Source: Urechidicola croceus
GTDB taxonomy: Bacteria > Bacteroidota > Bacteroidia > Flavobacteriales > Flavobacteriaceae
Assembly: GCF_001761325.1 (NCBI RefSeq)
Contig: NZ_CP017478.1
Coordinates: 1,757,501 to 1,821,500 of the forward strand
Reading direction: 5' to 3'
DNA length: 64,000 nt
The notes under the pieces are model-generated. The model was not told the DNA's origin, did not search any database, and saw only the letters and a program-made list of their open reading frames with translations. This document shows positions 8,996 to 16,143 of this stretch, one piece after another. Made by a program: the position numbers and the translations under genes. Position 1 is the stretch's first letter. Every line of letters begins with the position of its first letter.

Positions 8996-9487
8996 ATGGC
9001 AAACGGGCGTATTGAATTTAAAATAGGGAATTTAGAATTTGTTGGAGAAGGTGAACAAAATTGGGTTACAGAACAATTGGATAAAATGCTTGAGAGGATT
9101 CCTGAGTTGGTTAATGAAAGTAAAAAAAGTACCACAAAACAAACTTCAACTCCAATAATTGTTTCAAATCAAACAAATCCTACAACTGACTTATTTTCAG
9201 CACCACAACCAGAAAGAGCAATTCCTGAAAATTTATCTACTTTCTTACGTAAAAAAGATGCTATTGATAAACAGCGTAGGAAATTTCTTGGAACAGCTGT
9301 TTGGCTTCAATTAAACGGTCAACAGATGATAAAAACCAAAAATGTGACAGATGCGTTAAGAAGCGCAAGACAAGTTAAAATAACCAATCCAAGCCATCAA
9401 TTAAACCAAAATATTAGCCAAGGGTTTTGTCAAAAAGAAGGAAATGGGTTTTATGTAACACCACAAGGCGTTGAGGATATAATGTAA
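8996..9487 (+). CDS. Conserved hypothetical protein with N-terminal beta domain, polar linker and winged-helix-like C-terminus
   Basis: I do not recognise a named family with certainty. The 163-residue product has three parts: a compact N-terminal segment (residues 1-40, GRIEFKIGNLEFVGEGE then an amphipathic helix), a low-complexity linker rich in S, T, P and Q (about 40-80), and a C-terminal region (about 85-163) whose pattern, helix, DALRSARQ, SHQLNQNISQGF, then a short strand pair ending FYVTPQGVEDI, resembles a winged-helix DNA-binding fold. It is a single-gene unit with its own promoter and a strong terminator. A regulatory role is a guess. Confidence 0.6.
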   Translation: MANGRIEFKIGNLEFVGEGEQNWVTEQLDKMLERIPELVNESKKSTTKQTSTPIIVSNQTNPTTDLFSAPQPERAIPENLSTFLRKKDAIDKQRRKFLGTAVWLQLNGQQMIKTKNVTDALRSARQVKITNPSHQLNQNISQGFCQKEGNGFYVTPQGVEDIM

Positions 9488-9506
9488 AAACTATTTTATA
9501 TAGAAT

Positions 9507-9540
9507 AAAAAAACACCTTGATTTTTCAAGGTGTTTTTTT
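9507..9540 (+). terminator. Bidirectional intrinsic terminator
   Basis: A 15-bp perfect stem (9507-9521 with 9526-9540) with a four-base T loop has an A tract on the left and a T tract on the right. It can end both the plus-strand 8996 transcript and the minus-strand tig transcript coming from the other side. Confidence 0.85.
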
Positions 9541-9588
9541 TATTTATTATGACTTTCTGAACACAATTCAGAGCCATTGTTATATATA

Positions 9589-10911
9589 CTATTTATAAAC
9601 TTCTTTTACGAAATCTTCATAAGTAACTTCTTTTGACTTAAAAGTCAATTTTTCTTTATAAAATTCTAATAATTTTCCACTCATCAATTGCTCTTGCAAT
9701 CTTTTGGCTTCGTCTTGATTCCCTAGTACTCTATTAGCTATATTTTCTAATTCTTCTTCTGCTGGATCCAAGTTACCGTATTGTGCCATTTGAGATTTAA
9801 TAAATCCTTTAGCGTATTCTTTCAATTCTTCAAAAGTAACTTGTAATTTGTTATCTTTAATTATTGAACCTTCAATCAATTGGTAACGTAATCCTTTTTC
9901 AGATTTTTCGAATTCTTCAGATGCTTGTTCTTCGCTTAATGGATTTTCTCCTGCTACTGCTAACCATTTTTTCAAAAACTCAGCTGGTAAATCAAATTTA
10001 GTATTCTCGATTAAATACTCAGTAATTGAGTTTAATAATTGTTGATCTGCTTGAGATTGAAATTGTTTCTCTGCATCTTCTTTGATTTTTTCTTTTAATT
10101 CAGTTACAGAAGTAACTATATCTTTTCCAAAGATTTTATCAAACAACTCCTGATCTAAATCTGCCAATTCGGTAAAAGTAATATCTTCAACAGTAAAAGT
10201 TAAAGGAATTTCTAATCCATGAACTTCATCATGCCCTAAACCAGTAGCACCCATTAATTTATGCTCATCTGAGAAAAGGCCTTTCGATTTTAACTCAAGA
10301 ACATCTCCAACCTTACTTCCTAAAAATTTCTTTTGATTTGTCTTTCCTTTTACATCATCTAATATAAAACTGTATTTTTTTTCAATTTCCTTTTCTTCAT
10401 TAACAAAAACACCAGTAATGTTAACTCCTTCTTCTATCACATCTTTTGCAGACATTTTACCGAAACGCTGTTGCAAATTTTCAACTTCTTTATTAATTAA
10501 AGCATCATCTGCAACAATAGTATATTCAGTAATTTTCTTTTTTGTATCTAGATTTACATCAAAAGTTGGTGCTAAACCTAATTCAAATTCGAATGAATAA
10601 TCTTTTTCTTCCCATGAAAAATCATCTTGCATTTTTGGTAAAGGATTACCTAAAATATCTAATTTCTCTTCAGTTAAAAAATTATTTAAAGAATCTTGAA
10701 TTAATTTATTTACCTCATCAATCATTACGGATTTACCGTATTGTTTTTTAATCATGCCAAAAGGAACATGTCCTTTTCTAAATCCTGGAACTGATGCTTT
10801 TTTACTATAATCCTTAAGTATTTCAGTTACCTTTTCTTGATAATCTGCTTCTGAAATTTCAATTTTCACTACTGCATTTAAAGCATCAATGCTTTCTTTG
10901 GTAATATTCAT
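9589..10911 (-). CDS. tig: Trigger factor
   Basis: Ribosome-bound chaperone that shields nascent chains. The 440-residue protein shows the ribosome-binding signature PGFRKGHVP in the N-terminal domain (about residues 41-49), a central region at the place of the FKBP-type prolyl isomerase domain that is poorly conserved by eye, and a long helical C-terminal domain. It stands near clpP-clpX, a common association. Its promoter is one of the best consensus matches in the window. Confidence 0.93.
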   Translation of the reverse strand: MNITKESIDALNAVVKIEISEADYQEKVTEILKDYSKKASVPGFRKGHVPFGMIKKQYGKSVMIDEVNKLIQDSLNNFLTEEKLDILGNPLPKMQDDFSWEEKDYSFEFELGLAPTFDVNLDTKKKITEYTIVADDALINKEVENLQQRFGKMSAKDVIEEGVNITGVFVNEEKEIEKKYSFILDDVKGKTNQKKFLGSKVGDVLELKSKGLFSDEHKLMGATGLGHDEVHGLEIPLTFTVEDITFTELADLDQELFDKIFGKDIVTSVTELKEKIKEDAEKQFQSQADQQLLNSITEYLIENTKFDLPAEFLKKWLAVAGENPLSEEQASEEFEKSEKGLRYQLIEGSIIKDNKLQVTFEELKEYAKGFIKSQMAQYGNLDPAEEELENIANRVLGNQDEAKRLQEQLMSGKLLEFYKEKLTFKSKEVTYEDFVKEVYK

Positions 10912-10971
10912 TTGATAATAATTTATGTAATCTTATTAAATACCTGAATTTATTCTTCAATAAATCGGGTG

Positions 10972-11002
10972 CAAAAATAGTGCTTTTTTCGAATCTTGCA
11001 AA
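10972..11002 (-). promoter_or_regulatory. Consensus promoter of tig
   Basis: On the minus strand a -33 TTTG (10999-11002) is followed after 19 bases by -7 TATTTTTG (10972-10979). Both match the Bacteroidetes consensus, with about 55 bases of leader to the tig ATG. Confidence 0.7.
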
Positions 11003-11024
11003 GCAATAACTTGCTCAAATTCAA

Positions 11025-11372
11025 CTATTTTTTCTTTTCTTTTAAAAAAGAATAAAGTATTGATTGTAAAACGGATAATAGAATACTAAATAGTAAAGCT
11101 ATCCAAAATCCGCTCACAGCAAATCCATCAACAAAATAACTTGCTATTAAGATGATTATAGCATTAATAACAAATAAGAATAAGCCTAGGGTAACTATTG
11201 TTGCTGGTAATGTAAAAAACACCAACAATGGTTTTACAGTTACTCTTAATATACCTAATACGATTGCTACAATAATTGCCGATTCTGGCTTTGCTAACTC
11301 AACTCCTGGTAAAAAATGTGCTAATCCTAAAACTGCAAATGCGGTAAAAAGTATTTTTAAAATGATTTTCAT
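11025..11372 (-). CDS. Phage holin family IV-like membrane protein (PF04020 type)
   Basis: A 115-residue inner-membrane protein with four hydrophobic segments covering most of its length. The pattern LGILRVTVKPLLVFFTLPA followed by FLFVINAIIILIASYFVDGF is characteristic of the small family often labelled phage holin superfamily IV. Members are ordinary chromosomal genes in many bacteria and no phage genes lie nearby, so the name should not be read as lysis function. Role unknown. It is downstream of the hydrolase and pdxJ on the same strand, about 55 bases after the hydrolase stop. Confidence 0.8.
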   Translation of the reverse strand: MKIILKILFTAFAVLGLAHFLPGVELAKPESAIIVAIVLGILRVTVKPLLVFFTLPATIVTLGLFLFVINAIIILIASYFVDGFAVSGFWIALLFSILLSVLQSILYSFLKEKKK

Positions 11373-11428
11373 TTATTATTCTAATTTTAAATTTAATAAT
11401 AATCTACTATAATTATGCCAAAACATAA

Positions 11429-12196
11429 TCAATCTAAAAAACTGACAACTTCTGCATAAAAATCACTTGGATTATCTGCATGAAGCCAGTGCCCTGCATT
11501 TTTGACAGTTACAATTTTTGAATTTGGAAAATGTGCTTCTATCACCCCTTCATCATCTTTGCCTATATATCCTGAGTTTTCTCCTCTTAAAAATAATACA
11601 TCACCTTCAAATTGAGTGAATGATGGTAATCTTAAAGTAATTTCCTCATAATTCTCGGTTAAAGTACTCAAATTGAAACGGTATTTATATCCGTTTTTGC
11701 CATTTCTAGTTACGTTTTTCATTAAAAACTGACGAATTCCAAACTCAGAAATATAATTTTTCAACACACCTTCAATTTCATCTCTTGACTTTTGAGTATT
11801 AAAATTTACTGCATTCAAGGCTTCTAAGATTTCATGGTGATGCGGAGGATAAAACCTAGGTGAAATGTCTGCAATTATTAGTTTCTTAACTTTTTTTGGG
11901 TGATTTACAGCAAAAAGCATTGCAACCTTACCACCCATAGAATGTCCAAGGAGATTAACCCTGTCTAAATTATGAGCCTCTAAATAATTCAATAGATCTT
12001 CGGTAAGTAATTCTAAATCGAATTCTTCTGAATGAAAACTCCTTCCATGGTTGCGTTGATCAATTAAGTGTACTTCAAAATGTTCTGCAAATTTATTCCC
12101 AAGCGTTTTCCAATTATCACCCATTCCTAAAAAACCGTGAAGAATAATAAATGGCTCTCCTTTGCCGATTATTCTTGAATGTAAAATCTCACTCAT
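11429..12196 (-). CDS. Alpha/beta hydrolase (YbfF-like esterase)
   Basis: A 255-residue alpha/beta-hydrolase with the oxyanion-hole segment ILHGFLGMGDNW, nucleophile elbow GHSMGG and a catalytic histidine in NAGHWLHADNP near the C-terminus; the acid is probably in the region LFLRGENSGY. The GMGDNW and DQRNHGRS blocks resemble the YbfF/acyl-ester hydrolase group. The natural substrate cannot be told from sequence. It starts 8 bases after the pdxJ stop and is probably co-transcribed with it. Confidence 0.87.
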   Translation of the reverse strand: MSEILHSRIIGKGEPFIILHGFLGMGDNWKTLGNKFAEHFEVHLIDQRNHGRSFHSEEFDLELLTEDLLNYLEAHNLDRVNLLGHSMGGKVAMLFAVNHPKKVKKLIIADISPRFYPPHHHEILEALNAVNFNTQKSRDEIEGVLKNYISEFGIRQFLMKNVTRNGKNGYKYRFNLSTLTENYEEITLRLPSFTQFEGDVLFLRGENSGYIGKDDEGVIEAHFPNSKIVTVKNAGHWLHADNPSDFYAEVVSFLD

Positions 12197-12204
12197 TTCA
12201 ATAA

Positions 12205-12921
12205 TTATTTTTGCAATTTATGTAAATACATATTAATCACATTTTCTAATCCTAAATATAAAGATTCTGAAATCAAAGCATGACCAATAGATACTTCTGC
12301 CAAATGTGGTATATTATGTCCAAAAAATTCAATATTATCTAAACTTAAATCATGTCCTGCATTAACCCCTAAACCTAAATCATGTGCTAATTGTGCACTT
12401 TCTATATAAGGCTTTATAGCATCTTTGTTTCCTTTGGCATATTGAACTGCAAAATCTTCGGTATATAATTCTATTCTATCAGCGCCTGTTTTTACAGCGT
12501 TTTCAATCATCTTTTTATCTGGATCGATAAAAATAGACGTACGGATATCATTACGTTTAAATTCTGAAATAACTTCTTGAAGAAAGGACTGGTTCTCTAT
12601 TGTATCCCAACCAGCATTTGATGTTACTGCATCAATAGAATCTGGAACTAATGTAACTTGAGTCGGTTTTACATCAAGTACTAAATCCATAAATTTCTTA
12701 ATTGGGTTTCCCTCAATATTGTATTCAGTTACTATGGTAGGAATTAAATCATAAGCATCTTGATAACGAATGTGTCTTTCATCTGGTCTAGGGTGAATGG
12801 TAATTCCCTCTGCTCCAAAATTTTGAATATCAATAGATGTTTGAACAACATTAGGTGTATTTCCTCCTCTAGAATTTCTTAATGTTGCTATTTTGTTAAT
12901 ATTTACGCTTAACTTTGTCAT
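12205..12921 (-). CDS. pdxJ: Pyridoxine 5'-phosphate synthase
   Basis: Condenses 1-deoxyxylulose 5-phosphate with 3-amino-2-oxopropyl phosphate, the ring-closing step of vitamin B6 synthesis. The 238-residue TIM-barrel protein has LSVNINKIATLRNSRGG at the N-terminus, the IHPRPDERHI segment, VNAGHDLSLDN and the phosphate-binding EVSIGHALISES. It is the first gene of a unit with the hydrolase and starts 14 bases downstream of a TATTTTTG box. Confidence 0.95.
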   Translation of the reverse strand: MTKLSVNINKIATLRNSRGGNTPNVVQTSIDIQNFGAEGITIHPRPDERHIRYQDAYDLIPTIVTEYNIEGNPIKKFMDLVLDVKPTQVTLVPDSIDAVTSNAGWDTIENQSFLQEVISEFKRNDIRTSIFIDPDKKMIENAVKTGADRIELYTEDFAVQYAKGNKDAIKPYIESAQLAHDLGLGVNAGHDLSLDNIEFFGHNIPHLAEVSIGHALISESLYLGLENVINMYLHKLQK

Positions 12922-12934
12922 TTGAAAATTTTTA

Positions 12935-12942
12935 CAAAAATA
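12935..12942 (-). promoter_or_regulatory. -7 box of pdxJ promoter
   Basis: The minus strand reads TATTTTTG (perfect TAnnTTTG) 14 bases before the pdxJ ATG, implying a very short leader. Confidence 0.55.
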
Positions 12943-13024
12943 CCGTAAAAAAGAAGAATCCTAAAGTTTTACTAATTTTTTTGGTAAGGGATTGAATTTG
13001 GATTAATTTTTGATTTATTTGACT

Positions 13025-13032
13025 TATATTCG
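13025..13032 (+). promoter_or_regulatory. -7 box of CBS protein-nadK promoter
   Basis: TATATTCG differs from TAnnTTTG at one position and lies 5 bases before the ATG at 13038. If real, the transcript would begin at or next to the start codon. Confidence 0.4.
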
Positions 13033-13037
13033 TACTG

Positions 13038-13697
13038 ATGAAAATAGCTGATTACATATCAAAAGACGTAAAAGCCTTAACATTGAATAGTAAAATTGGT
13101 AAAGCCAAGCAACTATTTGATACACTTACATTTTCACATTTACCAATCGTAGAAAATAAAAAATTGATTGGTTTAATAATGGAAAGTGATGTAAGAACTG
13201 TGTATGATGACAACTTACGATTAATAGATTATAAAGATTTATTAAACGAATTTCATGCAAAAGTAAATGATAACTGGATGGATATTTTAAAGAAATTTTC
13301 TTCAAACGAAACTAATATACTTCCAGTATTAACAGACGACAACATCTATATAGGTTATTATGAATTAACAGATGTTTTACATTATTTTAATGATACTCCT
13401 CTTTTAAATCACGAAGGCTTTTTTATTGTATTAGAAAAAAACAGTACGGATTATTCATTTAGTCAAGTTGCTCAAATTGTAGAATCTAATGATGCTAAAT
13501 TGATTGGAATTTTTGTTTCTGGTTTTAAAAATGATATGGTAAGAATCACTCTAAAAATTTCATCTGAAGAAATAAACGAAATTATACAATCCTTTAGACG
13601 ATATGGATACAATCTTTTAACCAAACATAAAGAAGATTTATATTTAGAAGAACTTAAAGATCGCTCAAATTACCTTCAAAAATACCTAAATATTTAG
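13038..13697 (+). CDS. CBS-domain protein with C-terminal ACT-like region
   Basis: A soluble 219-residue protein with paired CBS motifs (MKIADYISKDVKALTLNSKI and the later LPVLTDDNIYIGYYELTDVLHYF) in residues 1-125, then an ACT-like fold (about 135-205, NDMVRITLKISSEEINEIIQSFRRYGY). CBS pairs usually bind adenosyl ligands. It precedes nadK by 3 bases, so it is translated from the same message, and a role in sensing adenine nucleotides beside NAD kinase is plausible but unproven. Confidence 0.8.
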   Translation: MKIADYISKDVKALTLNSKIGKAKQLFDTLTFSHLPIVENKKLIGLIMESDVRTVYDDNLRLIDYKDLLNEFHAKVNDNWMDILKKFSSNETNILPVLTDDNIYIGYYELTDVLHYFNDTPLLNHEGFFIVLEKNSTDYSFSQVAQIVESNDAKLIGIFVSGFKNDMVRITLKISSEEINEIIQSFRRYGYNLLTKHKEDLYLEELKDRSNYLQKYLNI

Positions 13698-13700
13698 TTA

Positions 13701-14585
13701 ATGAAAATTGCAATCTACGGACATTACTTTAATGAAGACGCAAAACAATATGTTGAAGATTTATTAAATGCTTTAGACTCTAAAAATGCAAATATTTATA
13801 TCGAAGAAAATTTTTGCAAACTCATAAAATCAAGTCTTAAAATAGAAACTGACTATAACACTTTCAGCAATCACAAAGAATTAAATAATTCGTTTGACTT
13901 TATGTTTACAATTGGTGGTGATGGAACAATTTTACGATCAATAACCTACATTAGAGATTCAAATATTCCAGTAATTGGTGTAAATATTGGTCGATTAGGG
14001 TTTTTAGCTACTGTTAAAAAAGAACAAATTTCTGAAGCAATTGAAGCTTTATTCAACAAAGATTTTAAAGTTGAAGAGCGTGTACTTTTAACTGTAAAAA
14101 CCGAACCACAAATTGAAGAATTAAAAGATTTAAATTTCGCATTAAATGAAATTACGTTAAGTCGAAAAGATACTGCTTCAATGATTACAGTTGAAACTTA
14201 TTTGGATGAAGAATACTTAACTTCATATTGGGCCGATGGACTTATCACTTCTACCCCAACAGGATCGACAGGTTATTCATTAAGTTGTGGAGGACCAGTA
14301 ATTACACCACAAGCCAAAAGTTTAGTCTTAACACCTGTTGCTCCACATAATTTAAATGCCAGACCATTGATAATTCCTGACAAAACAAAAATTAAGATGA
14401 AAGTTAGTGGGCGTGAAAATGAGTTTTTTATGTCACTAGATTCCAGAATAGCAACTATAAGTAATGAGACAGATATCTATATCGAAAAAGCTCCTTTTAC
14501 AATAAAAATGATCGAACTACACAAACATTCATTTATCAAAACACTTCGCAAAAAATTACTATGGGGTGCAGATACCAGAAATTAA
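13701..14585 (+). CDS. nadK: NAD kinase
   Basis: Phosphorylates NAD to NADP using ATP or polyphosphate. The 294-residue protein has the GGDGTILRS motif (about residues 72-80), the second NAD-binding block WADGLITSTPTGSTGYSLS and the GGPVITP segment. The start MKIAIYGHYF directly follows the CBS gene. The pdxJ, CBS, nadK, barrel protein, uppS, bamA order is typical for flavobacteria. Confidence 0.95.
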   Translation: MKIAIYGHYFNEDAKQYVEDLLNALDSKNANIYIEENFCKLIKSSLKIETDYNTFSNHKELNNSFDFMFTIGGDGTILRSITYIRDSNIPVIGVNIGRLGFLATVKKEQISEAIEALFNKDFKVEERVLLTVKTEPQIEELKDLNFALNEITLSRKDTASMITVETYLDEEYLTSYWADGLITSTPTGSTGYSLSCGGPVITPQAKSLVLTPVAPHNLNARPLIIPDKTKIKMKVSGRENEFFMSLDSRIATISNETDIYIEKAPFTIKMIELHKHSFIKTLRKKLLWGADTRN

Positions 14586-14678
14586 TACAATTCTTAAACA
14601 GTTTTTCCACAATATTTTAAGATAATTACTGTTATCAAAAAAGTGCTATCAATCTTACTCTAACCGAATAGAAATAAC

Positions 14679-14686
14679 TATATTTG
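14679..14686 (+). promoter_or_regulatory. -7 box before the uppS-bamA gene group
   Basis: TATATTTG matches TAnnTTTG exactly and ends 14 bases before the ATG at 14701. It would drive the barrel gene, uppS and bamA as one unit. Confidence 0.6.
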
Positions 14687-14700
14687 CACGCTATTTTATT

Positions 14701-15384
14701 ATGATAAAAAAGTTTTTATTTATTACATTCCTTTGGATAACAACCCTAGCCAATGCCCAAATAAACGAGGCAGGATTTTTTTTAGGCGGAAGTAATTATA
14801 TTGGAGACATAGGTTCAACCAATTATATTAACCCGAATAATTTTGCCGCTGGAATAATATACAAATATAATTTGAACCCAAGAATTGCTTTGAGAGGTAC
14901 ATTTACATATGCTGAAATAAAATCTGACGATCTTGATTCTAAAAATATTGCTAGACAACAGCGAAACCTGAAGTTTAGCAATTCAATAAAAGAATTGGCA
15001 GTTGGTGTTGAGTTCTCATTCTACGATTATGATTTATCATCTCAAGACGATACCTTTACCCCTTATCTTTTATTAGAATTTGCAATGTTTAATTATAATG
15101 TAGCTGCAATAGAATATTCTCCAAACAACTACGGATATGAAAATAAAACTTCGTATTCTATTCCTTTTGGTGTTGGATATAAAACAAAATTATTTGGTCC
15201 TATAGCGCTTGGTCTAGAAGTTGGAGTGCGTTATACATTTAGTGACGATATAGATTTCAACAATCCTGAAATTCCCGCTTTAGAATTTGGGAATCCTAAT
15301 AGTAATGACTGGTATGTTTTTTCTGGTATAAATCTTGTATACACATTCGGACGACCAGCCTGTTATGCAACACCCAATAAATAA
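14701..15384 (+). CDS. Outer-membrane beta-barrel protein (DUF6089-like)
   Basis: A 227-residue secreted protein with signal peptide MIKKFLFITFLWITTLANAQ and a mature part made of alternating polar/hydrophobic strands typical of an eight- to ten-stranded outer-membrane barrel. The opening EAGFFLGGSNYIGDIGSTNYI and the closing GRPACYATPNK fit the DUF6089 family found directly upstream of uppS-bamA in flavobacteria. The function is not known; position suggests a link to envelope assembly. It ends 3 bases before uppS. Confidence 0.8.
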   Translation: MIKKFLFITFLWITTLANAQINEAGFFLGGSNYIGDIGSTNYINPNNFAAGIIYKYNLNPRIALRGTFTYAEIKSDDLDSKNIARQQRNLKFSNSIKELAVGVEFSFYDYDLSSQDDTFTPYLLLEFAMFNYNVAAIEYSPNNYGYENKTSYSIPFGVGYKTKLFGPIALGLEVGVRYTFSDDIDFNNPEIPALEFGNPNSNDWYVFSGINLVYTFGRPACYATPNK

Positions 15385-15387
15385 CTA

Positions 15388-16143
15388 ATGGATTTACTTT
15401 CCCAAATAAACTCAGAAAAAGTTCCGCATCATGTTGCTGTAATCATGGACGGCAATGGTCGTTGGGCAAAGCAAAAAGGAAAGCCAAGAGTTTTTGGACA
15501 CAAAAATGGGGTAAAAGCTGTTAGAGAAACAATAAATGCTGCTGGCAATGCTGGAGTTAAAGCATTGACACTTTATGCTTTCTCTACTGAAAATTGGAAT
15601 AGACCAAAAGCAGAAGTTAAAACTTTAATGGGATTACTATTAACTTCTCTAAAAAAAGAAGCTAAAGAATTAATTAAAAATAATATAAAATTACAGGTCA
15701 TTGGAAATCATGAAAACATTCCAACATCTGTCTTAAACGGTCTTAATAAAGTTATCGAACAGACCAAAAATAATGATGCTTTGACCTTAACTATAGCTTT
15801 GAGTTATGGTTCAAGGGAAGAAATTGTTAATTCCTTCAAAAATATATCTAAAAAAATTGTTAATAAACAACTTGAAATTGAAGAAATTGATGAAAATATT
15901 ATAAATAATCATTTATATACATTTACTTTGCCCGACGTTGATTTAATGATCAGAACAAGCGGAGAAAAAAGAATAAGTAACTTCCTTTTATGGCAGATCG
16001 CTTATGCCGAATTACACTTTACAAATGTACTATGGCCCGATTTTACAAAGAACGATTTTTATAACGCAATACTAGAATATCAGAATAGAGAACGACGCTT
16101 TGGTAAAACAGGCGAGCAAATTGAGAAACCCAATGAGATATAA
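15388..16143 (+). CDS. uppS: Undecaprenyl diphosphate synthase (isoprenyl transferase)
   Basis: Elongates farnesyl diphosphate with eight isopentenyl units to give the lipid carrier of wall and polysaccharide synthesis. The 251 residues include the catalytic aspartate in VIMDGNGRWA, LYAFSTENWNRP, and the C-terminal DLMIRTSGEKRISNFLLWQ block of cis-prenyltransferases. Its last 11 bases overlap the proposed bamA start, so the two are translationally coupled. Confidence 0.95.
   Translation: MDLLSQINSEKVPHHVAVIMDGNGRWAKQKGKPRVFGHKNGVKAVRETINAAGNAGVKALTLYAFSTENWNRPKAEVKTLMGLLLTSLKKEAKELIKNNIKLQVIGNHENIPTSVLNGLNKVIEQTKNNDALTLTIALSYGSREEIVNSFKNISKKIVNKQLEIEEIDENIINNHLYTFTLPDVDLMIRTSGEKRISNFLLWQIAYAELHFTNVLWPDFTKNDFYNAILEYQNRERRFGKTGEQIEKPNEI

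Noticed and set aside
11025-11372. Phage holin, suggesting a prophage
   Set aside because: The family name comes from weak similarity; flanking genes are pdxJ, a hydrolase and tig, and no phage gene is near.
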